Positions 17,589 to 26,016 of a stretch of DNA of 64,000 nt are shown in pieces. Below the pieces are notes generated by a model that saw nothing but the letters and a program-made list of their open reading frames with translations, had not been told where the DNA came from and did not search any database. The stretch comes from JABCZH01 sp963803775. GTDB taxonomy: Bacteria > Acidobacteriota > Terriglobia > Terriglobales > Acidobacteriaceae. The DNA lies in the NCBI GenBank assembly GCA_963803775.1, contig CAWDNS010000001.1, positions 248,001-312,000 on the forward strand. Direction: 5' to 3'. The translations under genes and the position numbers were made by a program. Every line of letters begins with the position of its first letter. Within the stretch, counting starts at the first letter, position 1.

Positions 17589-18320
17589 ATGCACCCCATC
17601 GTTCTCAGCCTTCTGCTGGGCCTAACTGCCGCTGCCGCCAATGTCTTCGGCGGCGCCATCATCATTCAGAAGCACTGGGAGCGCTCCTATCTCAGATACT
17701 TTGTCGCGCTGGGCGCGGGATTCATGCTGGCAACCGCGATCGTGGAAATCTTCCCCGCCAGCCTCGAACTGCGGGGTAAAGACGCCGCCTATCTGGTGCT
17801 GGTGGGTTATCTCATCGTTCACTTCTTCGAGCACACCGTCACCCCGCACTTTCACTTCGGAGAAGAAACCCACAAAGATCAGTTTGTTCACACTCAAAAG
17901 GGTTACTCCGTCCTGCTCGGGCTGACCATTCATACCTTCTTCGACGGCATCGCCATCACTTCCGGTTTTTTGGTTTCCAACTCGCTGGGATGGATCATCT
18001 TCGTTGCGATTTTTCTGCACAAGATTCCCGAGGGCTTCACCATCACCTCCGTCATGCTGGCCAGCGGCCGCAGCCGGCGTGTGGCCTGGGGCGCATCGGT
18101 GCTGCTGGGAGCGGCAACCTTTGCCGGTGTGTTAACCATGGCCGTGTTCCGCCGCGAGGTGAGCTTTGGACTGCCGCTTTCGGCGGGTGTGACCATCTAT
18201 GTGGCAGCGTCCGACCTGATACCGGAGGTCAATCGCGAGCCCGGAATCAAGATGGCCTTGGTGGTTTTCCTGGGTGTGGGATGTATGTTTCTGCTGGATC
18301 ACTTATTCCATGTTCACTAG
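17589..18320 (+). CDS. ZIP-family divalent metal transporter
   Basis: 243 residues with about eight membrane helices. The two metal-binding helices characteristic of ZIP proteins are present: LTIHTFFDGIAITSG (about residues 110-124) and FLHKIPEGFTITSVML (about residues 142-157). A His-containing loop between helices 3 and 4 (HFFEHTVTPHFHFGEETH) may bind zinc or iron. ZIP proteins bring Zn, Fe or Mn into the cytoplasm; the preferred metal cannot be told. The gene lies 43 bases after the YchF-like gene and converges with the VWFA gene, only six bases apart. Confidence 0.92.
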   Translation: MHPIVLSLLLGLTAAAANVFGGAIIIQKHWERSYLRYFVALGAGFMLATAIVEIFPASLELRGKDAAYLVLVGYLIVHFFEHTVTPHFHFGEETHKDQFVHTQKGYSVLLGLTIHTFFDGIAITSGFLVSNSLGWIIFVAIFLHKIPEGFTITSVMLASGRSRRVAWGASVLLGAATFAGVLTMAVFRREVSFGLPLSAGVTIYVAASDLIPEVNREPGIKMALVVFLGVGCMFLLDHLFHVH

Positions 18321-18326
18321 CAGCGC

Positions 18327-19538
18327 CTAGTCAACGACGTGCTTTGCGGTGTAGCCTTCGCGAGCGTTGATCTCGTACTTCACATCTTTACCCTTCTGAT
18401 CGTGGACCTTGAGCGGGCCGCCGTCCGGCGCCATCACCTCGACTTTAAGTTTGCGGTAGCTGCCATCGAGCTTGGGATTGGTTGGGTGATAAGCAATGCT
18501 GTACTGGTTGCGAATGTCGCCAGCGATGTCGTGGAAGACCTCAGGGTATTCCGCGGGAAAGCGCGGTTGATAGAAGCGCCCTCCGGTCATCTTCGCGAAG
18601 GTTTTCATTTCGTTGTCGGCCTGTAAGTAGTCGATCTCCGTGATTGGGATACCTGCCCCGCGCGTGTAACCGGTGCAGTGGTGGACCTCGCAGTCGTTGC
18701 GTATTATCCAGCCCGTACTGACGGTAAAAATCGTGATGTCCTTGGTTGTCTTGACCTTCTTCATGATTTGGTCAAGATTCAGCTTGCTAAAGCTGTCGAA
18801 GCCGGTGCCGATCAGGATAATGTATTTATGTCCCTCGACCCGGTCCACCCTGTCCAGCGTATCGTACAAGGCGTCGAACACATTGGTCTCGGCAAATCCA
18901 GGCACGCGCAGCATATTTAAGGCAGCGAAAACCGCCCCTTTGTCTTGCGTGAAATCCACTAAAATCTGTGGTTTCATATCGTACGACGTCACCGCCACCC
19001 AATCGTCCTTCTTTAGCGACTGAGCGAAGCTGTAAGAAGCTCTCAGGGTCTCGATGGTGAGGCCGTAATAGATGTTCGCAAACTCCACCAGCAACACCGC
19101 CGTAATCGGCGCATCCGATATGCTGAAGTTGCTGATGGTTTGCTGCACTCCATCTTCGTAAATCTTGAAATTCTCTTTCTTGAGGCTGGAAATAAACTGG
19201 CCATCCTTGGTGGTAATCGAGACCGGCACATCCACCAGAGGCACGCTGACCTGGATTGAGTAGTCGCCGATGCCCTCGATCTTCTTGGGCTTGGTAGGCG
19301 GCGGAGGCGGTGGTTCTTCTTTCTTCTTAGGGATCGCATACGGGCCGACATCACCTTGCGGGCCGCCCGACTCGGGCGGGGCCTGAGTCTGCTGCCCATT
19401 GCCTGGACCCGACTGATCCTGCGCCCGCGTCCAAGACCCTGACGCGGCTACAGTTCCCAGCAAAAAGACTGCCCATAATCCATAAGGAACCGCGCTCCGG
19501 AGAGCCTGACCCAACGATGCAAAACGGCTGGAAAACAT
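18327..19538 (-). CDS. VWFA-related Acidobacterial-domain secreted protein
   Basis: 403 residues: a signal peptide (residues ~12-34), a Pro/Gln-rich linker, then the VWFA-related Acidobacterial domain (VSITTKDGQFISSLKKENFKIYEDGVQQTI followed by the VWA core). The MIDAS motif is degenerate: where DxSxS is expected the sequence has VEFANIYY. Later strands (KYIILIGTGFDSFS and ITIFTVSTGW) fit the VWA Rossmann fold. The family is expanded in Acidobacteria and its role is unknown. The start at 19538 has AGGGG seven bases upstream. A TATACT -10-like hexamer lies at 19564-19569 on this strand without a clear -35. Confidence 0.92.
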   Translation of the reverse strand: MFSSRFASLGQALRSAVPYGLWAVFLLGTVAASGSWTRAQDQSGPGNGQQTQAPPESGGPQGDVGPYAIPKKKEEPPPPPPTKPKKIEGIGDYSIQVSVPLVDVPVSITTKDGQFISSLKKENFKIYEDGVQQTISNFSISDAPITAVLLVEFANIYYGLTIETLRASYSFAQSLKKDDWVAVTSYDMKPQILVDFTQDKGAVFAALNMLRVPGFAETNVFDALYDTLDRVDRVEGHKYIILIGTGFDSFSKLNLDQIMKKVKTTKDITIFTVSTGWIIRNDCEVHHCTGYTRGAGIPITEIDYLQADNEMKTFAKMTGGRFYQPRFPAEYPEVFHDIAGDIRNQYSIAYHPTNPKLDGSYRKLKVEVMAPDGGPLKVHDQKGKDVKYEINAREGYTAKHVVD

Positions 19539-19702
19539 TCAAATCCCCTGAAAATCCTATGCTAGTATAGACGCAGAGCTTCGCGATAGGGATGTTTTGC
19601 CCGGCTCCAAATCCCTCTCCCATCCGGCAAACTTTACAAAACGCGCGAAGTACAAGCAGCAGATTACAGGGCCGGTTAACAGCCCTCCAGGGAAATTTTG
19701 TC

Positions 19703-21488
19703 ATGAGATTTGCAGTTCTCTCCGTGTCTGTATTTTGTCTCCTTCTGCCCTCATCCAGCGCCCAAATCAGCAAGCCGGTGGAGACACTTCCGGTCAATCA
19801 GATTCATGCCGGAATGCACGGACGTCGCCTATACGGTTTTTCAGGGGACCAAACCTGAGGCCATGGAAGTCGAAGTTCTCGGCATTCTGAAGAATGTCGA
19901 CGGCCCAAAGGTGACGTCATCCTGGTGCGACTTGGGTGGCGCCAAGGCGGAATACAACGGCGTGGTGGCGGGTATGAGCGGTAGTCCGGTTTATTTCGAC
20001 GGCAAACTGGCGGGCGCCGTGGCCTTCCGCATCGGAGAATTTTCCAAGGAGCCGATTGCCGGCGTGACTCCCATCGCGCGAGATGCTCGAGATCAGCGCT
20101 TTGGATCGGACCCCTACTGCGGTTCCTGTGGATAGCAAAACTGCCGCGCTTCCTACTCGCAAAGTTTCCAGCCCCGGCATCCAACGCCGAGTCCATTCAG
20201 GATTTTGCCAACTATCTCAAGCCGATTGAGACCCCATTGGTCTTCGATGGATTCTCGGAGGATACTGTCCAGCGCTTCGCTTCCCAGTTCGCCTCAGCGG
20301 GAATTGTCCCGGTGATGGGCGCGGGCTCGGTCAGTGATGCGAAGCAGCCGGAGGCCATCGAGCCTGGCTCCGCGGTTAGCGCCATACTGGTGCGCGGCGA
20401 CATGGACATTGCCGCTACCTGCACCGTCACCTACATGGATGCCGAGCATCTGCTGGCTTGTGGTCATCCGCTCATGCAGTTCGGCATGGTGGATCTGCCG
20501 ATGACCAAAGCCCAAGTGCTGGCCACGCTGCCTTCGCCATCTGAACGCGTTCAAGATCATCAACGCCACCGAGACCATCGGCGCGTTTGTACAGGATCGC
20601 CACAACGGAATTTTGGGTGAGTTCGGCAAGACGGCGGACATGATTCCGGTCACTCTGACCATTCACGGCGGCTCCGCAACCAAGCAATTTCATTACGAGG
20701 TCCTGAACAATGCGCGCTTGAGTCCTGTGGCCATGATGGCTACGGTATTCAACGCCCTACATGGAGTGAACGAATACGGCGAAGAAACTACTTACCGTAT
20801 GAGCGGAAATATCAAGGTGGATGGCTATCCCGAGGTTGCGATGCAGGATATGTTTGCTTCGATTGACGGCGGACAGCCCGGCGCGATGCTAGCGGCAATG
20901 TCGCTGGGTGAGCGTTTCAGCCGCATCTACGATAATCCTTACAGCGTGCCAGCGGTGCGGGGCGTACAGCTTGATTTCGATATGGTTCACGACCGCCGTT
21001 GGGCTCGCCTGGACAACGCCCGCACCGACGTCACCGAAGCGCGGCCGGGAGACGACATCGTCATCGAAGCTATGCTGCGCCCTTACCGGGGAGAGAGTGT
21101 CGTGCAGCAGATCCCCGTACACATTCCGCCCTCAATTTCCAAGGGCCCGCTGCGCATTCTAGTCAGTGATGGCGATACCCTCGACCGCTTTCGCAATAGC
21201 GCACCCACATTCATGCGTAAGCTGGATCTGGCGTCGACCATCTCCTACCTAAATAAAGAACACGTGAACAACCGGGTTTACGTTTCCCTGCTCGAGGCCG
21301 ATCCTCAGGCCATGATTGCGGATAAAGTAATGCCGTCGCTGCCGCTCTCCATCATGAACGTAATGGATGGCATGCGTGGAACTCAGGACATGGTCGTCTC
21401 GAACGAGTCGTCGGTCAACGAAGCCGCCACTCCGGCGCTTGACTACGTGGTGTCCGGAGCGCAGCTGCTAACCGTCAATATCAAGTAG
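19703..21488 (+). pseudogene. SpoIVB-type S55 serine peptidase gene, four single-base frameshifts
   Basis: Read across frames this encodes a ~590-residue secreted protein with a signal peptide (MRFAVLSVSVFCLLLPSSSA), the S55 core (VAYTVFQGTKPE...VVAGMSGSPVYFDGKLAGA, with the presumed catalytic Ser in GMSGSP) and a long C-terminal region. Frames change four times, each consistent with one extra base: near 19823, 20080, 20168-20175 and 20540. Between shifts the sequence stays recognisable and open; from about 20541 one frame runs to 21488. Acidobacteria carry S55 proteins without sporulating. Either this is a recent pseudogene or the assembly is poor here. Only local fragments could be translated as it stands. 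Confidence 0.75.
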
Positions 21489-21508
21489 CGGAGTTTACAG
21501 CCAGTTCG

Positions 21509-21596
21509 GCCTTTCTTGGCGATCTTTGCGAAAACTGTCGGTAAAAGGCTTTTGACCGCAAAGCACGCGAAGCATCCGCTAAGAGTGCAAAGAATC
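21509..21596. repeat. Interspersed CCGCAAAG...GCGAAG-type repeat
   Basis: The spacer before serS contains CTTTCTTGGCGATCTTTGCG and then ACCGCAAAGCACGCGAAGCA with a further CGCTAAGAGTGCAAAG. This is an imperfect inverted arrangement of a short GCAAAG/CGAAG unit. The pattern looks like a member of the dispersed intergenic repeats in this window, although I see only this copy of this subtype. Confidence 0.5.
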
Positions 21597-21658
21597 CCGA
21601 GGCCCGTCCCTGCACCGCGTGCATTCGCGCCCACTTTTCCGATAAAGTACTTGTTCTT

Positions 21659-22951
21659 ATGCTTGACCTGAATTTTGTTCGCGGAAACCTGCCTTTCGTA
21701 GAGGAGAAACTGCGCGCTCGCGGTTTGGATCCAGCCATCATGCTCAAGGATTTCCATCAAGTCGACGCCCAGCGCCGCCAGGCCATTACCAGCGCGGAGA
21801 CCATCAAAGCCCATCGCAATCAGAAGACCGAAGAGATTGCGAAGTTGAAAAAGAGCGGCCAGGACGCCTCCGCCCTGATCACCGAGACCAAGGATTTGCG
21901 CGAAGAAATTCAGGGACTCGAGAAAGCCGCGGAAGAATATGACACGCGGCTGCGGGAAATCTTGACCTCGCTCCCCAATATGCCACACCTCAGCGTTCCG
22001 GTGGGCAAAAGCGCTGATGACAACGTGGAAGTCAGACGCTGGGGCACACCCCCAAAATTCGACTTCGCTCCCAAACCGCATTGGGAATTGGGAGAGCAGC
22101 TCGGAGTGCTCGACCTGGAGCGCGCGGTTAAGCTGACCGGGGCGCGCTTTGCCGTCTACTGGGACCTCGGCGCACGCCTGGAACGCGCGCTCGCCAACTT
22201 TATGCTCGACCTGCACACCGGTCAGCACGGCTACACCGAGGTGCTGCCACCGTATCTCGTAAACTCAGACTCGCTCTACGGAACCGGACAGCTCCCCAAG
22301 TTCGCTGCCGATCTCTTCCGCGTTCCTCACGGAGACAACGATCTCTGGTTGATTCCCACAGCCGAGGTTCCGGTCACGAATCTTTATCGCGACGAAGTGC
22401 TCGACGCCTCGCGACTGCCAATTTGTCTCACCGCGTACACCCCCTGCTTCCGCAGCGAGGCTGGGTCCTACGGCAAGGACGTACGCGGCATTATCCGGCA
22501 ACATCAATTTCAGAAAGTCGAGTTGGTGAAGTTTGCCCGGCCAGAAACTTCTTACGAAGAATTGGAAAAGCTGACCGCCAATGCAGAAGAAGTTCTGCAA
22601 AAGCTTGGCTTACACTATCGCAAAGTTCTGCTTTCGACCGGCGACATGGGGCCGTCGTCCGCGAAAACCTACGACCTTGAAGTCTGGCTGCCGGGACAGC
22701 AGCTATTCCGCGAAATTTCTTCCTGTTCGAACTTCGAGGCCTTTCAGGCGCGCCGAGCGAACATCCGCTTCCGGCCCGAGGGCAAAAACAAGAGCGAGTT
22801 CGTGCACACTCTCAACGGCAGTGCCCTCGCCATCGGACGGACTTGGCTGGCGATCCTTGAGAACTATCAGCAAACCGATGGTACAGTATTGATTCCAGAG
22901 GCATTGCGTCCGTACATGAAAACAGACCGGCTGTTGCCGAAGAAGTTTTAG
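21659..22951 (+). CDS. serS: Seryl-tRNA synthetase
   Basis: 430 residues, normal for class II SerRS. The N-terminal long antiparallel coiled coil that clamps the tRNA-Ser extra arm is visible (residues ~25-110, rich in K/E: KTEEIAKLKKSGQDAS...DLREEIQGLEKAAEEY). Motif 2 is PCFRSEAGSYGKDVRGI, with the RQHQFQKVE block, and motif 3 is LNGSALAIGRTWLAILENYQ. The ISSCSNFEAFQARR block contacts the adenylate. The enzyme charges tRNA-Ser with serine. No ribosome site is obvious before the ATG at 21659. A T-box leader is not apparent upstream. Confidence 0.98.
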   Translation: MLDLNFVRGNLPFVEEKLRARGLDPAIMLKDFHQVDAQRRQAITSAETIKAHRNQKTEEIAKLKKSGQDASALITETKDLREEIQGLEKAAEEYDTRLREILTSLPNMPHLSVPVGKSADDNVEVRRWGTPPKFDFAPKPHWELGEQLGVLDLERAVKLTGARFAVYWDLGARLERALANFMLDLHTGQHGYTEVLPPYLVNSDSLYGTGQLPKFAADLFRVPHGDNDLWLIPTAEVPVTNLYRDEVLDASRLPICLTAYTPCFRSEAGSYGKDVRGIIRQHQFQKVELVKFARPETSYEELEKLTANAEEVLQKLGLHYRKVLLSTGDMGPSSAKTYDLEVWLPGQQLFREISSCSNFEAFQARRANIRFRPEGKNKSEFVHTLNGSALAIGRTWLAILENYQQTDGTVLIPEALRPYMKTDRLLPKKF

Positions 22952-23018
22952 ACAATAAAAGCAACTTGCGTCGCCTAACCGTTATCTCATTGCTAACGGT
23001 TGGGAGAAGAACATAAAC

Positions 23019-23441
23019 TTGGACGGGGCTGAATTGAATACGACCATATTGGCAACACCCGCGCCGCCGGTGCCAGGAATCTGGAACACAATTCGCAGTT
23101 ATATTCTCTGGTCCTACGAACGGGGCACGGTTCAATACGATGTGATGGTCACGCTCATCCTGCTTTTTGTCTTTTTCTCGCCTCGGCTGATCAACTTTAA
23201 GGATAAGCCGGTGGAACACAATCCGCGGGCCGCGGGAGTTCTGGTCACTCCCGACGGACAAAACGGATTGATCTATCAGATTGCCGCCGCGGGCGTGCAG
23301 GGCAAGGACGACGACGCGATTCGTGCCGAACTGCTAAGTATTATCGAGCCGGTTTCCGGTGAGGTCAGCATCTCCAAATATGAGGTTGTCCGTGATCCTT
23401 CGGGGCAGGTTTTGTCCTACAGAGTGTGGGTACAGCGCTAG
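23019..23441 (+). CDS. Unknown single-pass membrane protein
   Basis: 140 residues that I cannot assign to a named family. One membrane helix is predicted near residues 40-56 (DVMVTLILLFVFFSPRLINF). A soluble C-terminal domain of ~80 residues follows, with beta strands and a helix (DDDAIRAELLSIIEPVSGEV then YEVVRDPSGQVLSYRVWVQR). The start is a TTG with GGGAGAAGA upstream; a second TTG lies 13 codons in. The gene overlaps the start region of the LolA-like gene, so the two are probably translated from one message and may act together at the envelope. Confidence 0.65.
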   Translation: MDGAELNTTILATPAPPVPGIWNTIRSYILWSYERGTVQYDVMVTLILLFVFFSPRLINFKDKPVEHNPRAAGVLVTPDGQNGLIYQIAAAGVQGKDDDAIRAELLSIIEPVSGEVSISKYEVVRDPSGQVLSYRVWVQR

Positions 23442-24147
23442 GAAAAACGGCTCTCGCAGTCCTCGTGCGCCGGTCATACTCTGCCTGCTGTTCCTTTTTT
23501 TTGCCTGTGCAGCGTGGGCGCAGCAGACTCCGCTGCAGCAGGTGCTTCAACAACTGGACCACACCGCCGCAAACTTCGATACCACGCAGGCGGATTTCGT
23601 TTGGACCCAGTACACCAAGATCGTTGATGACACCGACATTCAAAAGGGAACGGTGTACTTTCGACGTTCCGGCAAGCAGGTGGAAATGGCAGCTGACATC
23701 CGGAAACCTGAGCCACCCAAGTATGTGCTCTTCACTGACAACAAGGTACGGGTCTACGAAACCAAAATTGATCAAGTGACCGAATACGACACCGGAAAAG
23801 ATCGCGCCGCTTTTGAAAGTTTTCTAGTGCTGGGATTTGGAGGCAGCGGCCAGGATATGCTGAAGTCTTTTGACGTGACCTACAGCGGAACCGAAAAGGT
23901 CGATGGCATCGAAACTGCAAAGCTCATTCTTGTGCCCAAGGCCGAGAAAGTGCGGAACACCTTCGATCACATCTGGTTGTGGATCGATTCGGCGCGGGGT
24001 GTGTCACTGCGCCAGCAGTTGTTCGCACCCGGCGGCGATTATCGTCTGGCCACCTATTCAGATATCCAGCTGCACGAAAAGATTCCTGATAGCGTTTTCA
24101 AGCTGAAAACCACGGGCAAGACTAAGTTCTTGTCCCCCAAGGGTTAA
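23380..24147 (+). CDS. LolA-like outer-membrane lipoprotein carrier protein, start uncertain
   Basis: The mature part is a LolA/LolB-fold periplasmic protein: a hydrophobic export segment (VILCLLFLFFACAAWA) is followed by QQLDHTAANFDTTQADF, KGTVYFRRSGKQVEM, KYVLFTDNKVRVYETKIDQVTEY and a C-terminal DYRLATYSDIQLHEKIPDSVFKL. These match the half-barrel strands of LolA, which ferries lipoproteins across the periplasm. The reading frame enters from inside the previous gene. The ATG at 23380 gives ~23 extra residues before the signal; no ATG, GTG or TTG lies between the preceding stop and the signal sequence. Translation may be coupled or use a rare start. Confidence 0.75.
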   Translation: MRLSVILRGRFCPTECGYSARKNGSRSPRAPVILCLLFLFFACAAWAQQTPLQQVLQQLDHTAANFDTTQADFVWTQYTKIVDDTDIQKGTVYFRRSGKQVEMAADIRKPEPPKYVLFTDNKVRVYETKIDQVTEYDTGKDRAAFESFLVLGFGGSGQDMLKSFDVTYSGTEKVDGIETAKLILVPKAEKVRNTFDHIWLWIDSARGVSLRQQLFAPGGDYRLATYSDIQLHEKIPDSVFKLKTTGKTKFLSPKG

Positions 24148-24186
24148 GGCCGTTTATGACGATGCTCGCATGGCAAAAGATAAGGG

Positions 24187-24215
24187 CTGAAAAAGTCGAC
24201 ATCGGGCGTTATACT
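24187..24215 (+). promoter_or_regulatory. Predicted sigma-70 promoter for the 73-residue gene
   Basis: The -35 hexamer CTGAAA (24187-24192, 4 of 6 matches) and the -10 TATACT (24210-24215) are separated by exactly 17 bases. Transcription would start near 24222, about 48 bases before the ATG at 24270. The spacing and -10 quality make this one of the better promoter candidates in the window. Confidence 0.5.
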
Positions 24216-24269
24216 GCAATCAAGACCCAAGGCAAAGAGAAGAAAGAAACCGCGAGGCGTTTTACTTTA

Positions 24270-24491
24270 ATGGCAAAAGTTTTCACCATTCCGGGTCCGC
24301 CCCCCAAGTTGGGCCCCAGCAGAAGACGGGAGCGAACTTCCGATCCTCGCTACGTGGACGGCCAGCGTCTTCTGGTCGAAGCCATGAAATATCTCACCCA
24401 ATCCGATCCTGTCACCAACCGCGCTGCGATTGCGTTGTTGTCCGAGCACGTGCGCACCCGTTTCCGCATGACCGACTCGCCGCTAGGTTAA
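24270..24491 (+). CDS. Small basic protein of unknown function
   Basis: 73 residues, rich in Arg, Pro and Lys. The N-terminus (MAKVFTIPGPPPKLGPSRRR) is Pro/Arg-rich and likely unstructured. The second half (RLLVEAMKYLTQSDPVTNRAAIALLSEHVRTRF) looks like two amphipathic helices. I do not recognise a family. I chose the ATG at 24270 because a GAGG lies about ten bases upstream and a predicted promoter sits at 24187-24215. Earlier in-frame starts would add ~38 unlikely residues. Its last codons overlap the end of the convergent GT-C gene by four bases. Confidence 0.55.
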   Translation: MAKVFTIPGPPPKLGPSRRRERTSDPRYVDGQRLLVEAMKYLTQSDPVTNRAAIALLSEHVRTRFRMTDSPLG

Positions 24492-25993
24492 GGTAACTTC
24501 AGTAAAATCTGGGCCCTTGGTTTCTGGAACAAGGCGGCTGCCAGAACAATCGCTACCGGATAACATTCCATGGTGTAGCGCGGTTCCGGATTCTCCAGCG
24601 TGGCCAGGAATACCGATCGAAGAACTACAAACGCAAGGAGCAATCCTGACGCGGGTACAAAGCGACCGCGCACCAGGCCGAGCAAAGCGGCAACAATGTA
24701 GGCAAGATTGAGAATCCCCATCACGATGCCCGCCGCTATCCACGTTGGCGGTTCGTCGAACTCCCACCAGCGCGTGCTGCACGGCATCATCTCGGTCCGC
24801 GGACGCAGCCACATATCGGCGACACGCAACCCCGGCAACCAGACATAATAACGCCAACGGGACTGATGAATGCGCTGCGCGGCAAGTGCCGCGAATCGGG
24901 CATCAAGGTCGGGCGTAACCTGCAACACTTTGTTGTAGTCGCCGAATAGTTGCTGGGTCTGATCGAGTTGATCATCTGAATCGAAAGCGCGATTTGGGAG
25001 ATTGTCCACATCGATGGGACTTCCCGGAACCGCCCAATAAATTTCTTCCACCGAAGCGTGGTTAGCCATCCATGTCTTCACCCAACGGTTGAATCCTCTG
25101 GGGACAAAATCTTCCCGCTGGTTCGCGTATCGGGGAGCGAGCGGTTGAAACTCGTGGAACGTACGTAGATTGCGCAACGTCCACGGGACGAGGGGAACGA
25201 ACGCAGCCACTGCGACGATCAAACCCGCTTTGATGACCGCTGAATAACACAGCCACGCCGGCTTTCTCTTTCGCGCGAACAGCAGAGCCAGGAGATAGAG
25301 TTCAATCGCCGCCAGAAGCAGCCCCCCATCCGGACGCAACAAGATAGCGCCGCCGATTGCCAAGCCACACCCAAACCACACCCGCATCTGCCCCTTACTG
25401 GCGAACCACAGCAACGCGAGATCCAACGCCAGGACCGTGAAGAAAATCTCCCAAGTTTCCGTCAGCACTGCCGCTGCATAGCTGGCAAGAAAGGGACAGA
25501 GCGCCGCCAGCAAGAAAGCAGCCTTCGCGGCTCGGGTCGACACCACTCGGCGAGCAATGTCAGCGATCAGAAAGCAGGTGCCAATATCCACGAAAATCTG
25601 CACCATCAGCGCGGCCCGGTAATGCTCCATGCCGAAGATAGCGAAGATCAAAGCAAGAAATGCGGGGTATCCCGGAAGGCGGATGTAGGTAGGGGTAACG
25701 TCACCAATTCCACTGATTCCGAAAATCCCATGTTGCAACCAGTTCTTGGCAATATCTCCATAAACCAGGGAATCGGACACCACTGCGGGAAAGCGAAGAA
25801 CGAAAAACACACGAAGCACAATAGCAGCGAGGGTCGCGGCGAGAAAGAAGCGGAAGTGTTGGCGCACCAGTTCGCGCACACAGCAATATAGCAGCTTCCG
25901 GCGTTCCGTTTTCAGCTTTGGGCTCTTGCCTTTTGACTTTAGTTCTTGGATGTTTTCGGCCACCCGATTGCTGAAAGAAGGGCAGGATCTCAA
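24488..25993 (-). CDS. GT-C family membrane glycosyltransferase (ArnT/PMT-like)
   Basis: About 500 residues with ten or more membrane helices. Early loop residues SDSLVYGDIAKNWLQHGIFGI and then RLPGYPAFLALIFAIFG form the luminal acidic D/E-containing loop seen in GT-C enzymes such as ArnT and family 39 enzymes, which move sugars from polyprenyl phosphate onto lipids or proteins. The donor and acceptor are unknown. The N-terminus is uncertain: the long ORF starts at a TTG, and codons 12-30 (KSKGKSPKLKTERRK) coincide with an interspersed repeat, so the true start may be further in (GTG at 25963 or 25879). It diverges from the TPR/ATP-grasp gene. Confidence 0.8.
   Translation of the reverse strand: MRSCPSFSNRVAENIQELKSKGKSPKLKTERRKLLYCCVRELVRQHFRFFLAATLAAIVLRVFFVLRFPAVVSDSLVYGDIAKNWLQHGIFGISGIGDVTPTYIRLPGYPAFLALIFAIFGMEHYRAALMVQIFVDIGTCFLIADIARRVVSTRAAKAAFLLAALCPFLASYAAAVLTETWEIFFTVLALDLALLWFASKGQMRVWFGCGLAIGGAILLRPDGGLLLAAIELYLLALLFARKRKPAWLCYSAVIKAGLIVAVAAFVPLVPWTLRNLRTFHEFQPLAPRYANQREDFVPRGFNRWVKTWMANHASVEEIYWAVPGSPIDVDNLPNRAFDSDDQLDQTQQLFGDYNKVLQVTPDLDARFAALAAQRIHQSRWRYYVWLPGLRVADMWLRPRTEMMPCSTRWWEFDEPPTWIAAGIVMGILNLAYIVAALLGLVRGRFVPASGLLLAFVVLRSVFLATLENPEPRYTMECYPVAIVLAAALFQKPRAQILLKLP
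25894..25950. repeat. Interspersed AAAGTCAAAAGGCAAGAGC repeat
   Basis: On the minus strand the stretch AACTAAAGTCAAAAGGCAAG followed by AGCCCAAAGCTGAAAAC is built from the same short AAAAGC/AAGAGC units as 16420-16453. It falls within the first codons of the annotated GT-C ORF, which argues that it may actually be untranslated leader. Confidence 0.5.
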
Positions 25994-26016
25994 TTGTCCC
26001 CGCTCGGAGATTAAGA

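Noticed and set aside
21443..22228. A 261-codon minus-strand ORF opposite the start of serS
   Set aside because: The sense strand is a clear seryl-tRNA synthetase; the antisense frame has no motif.
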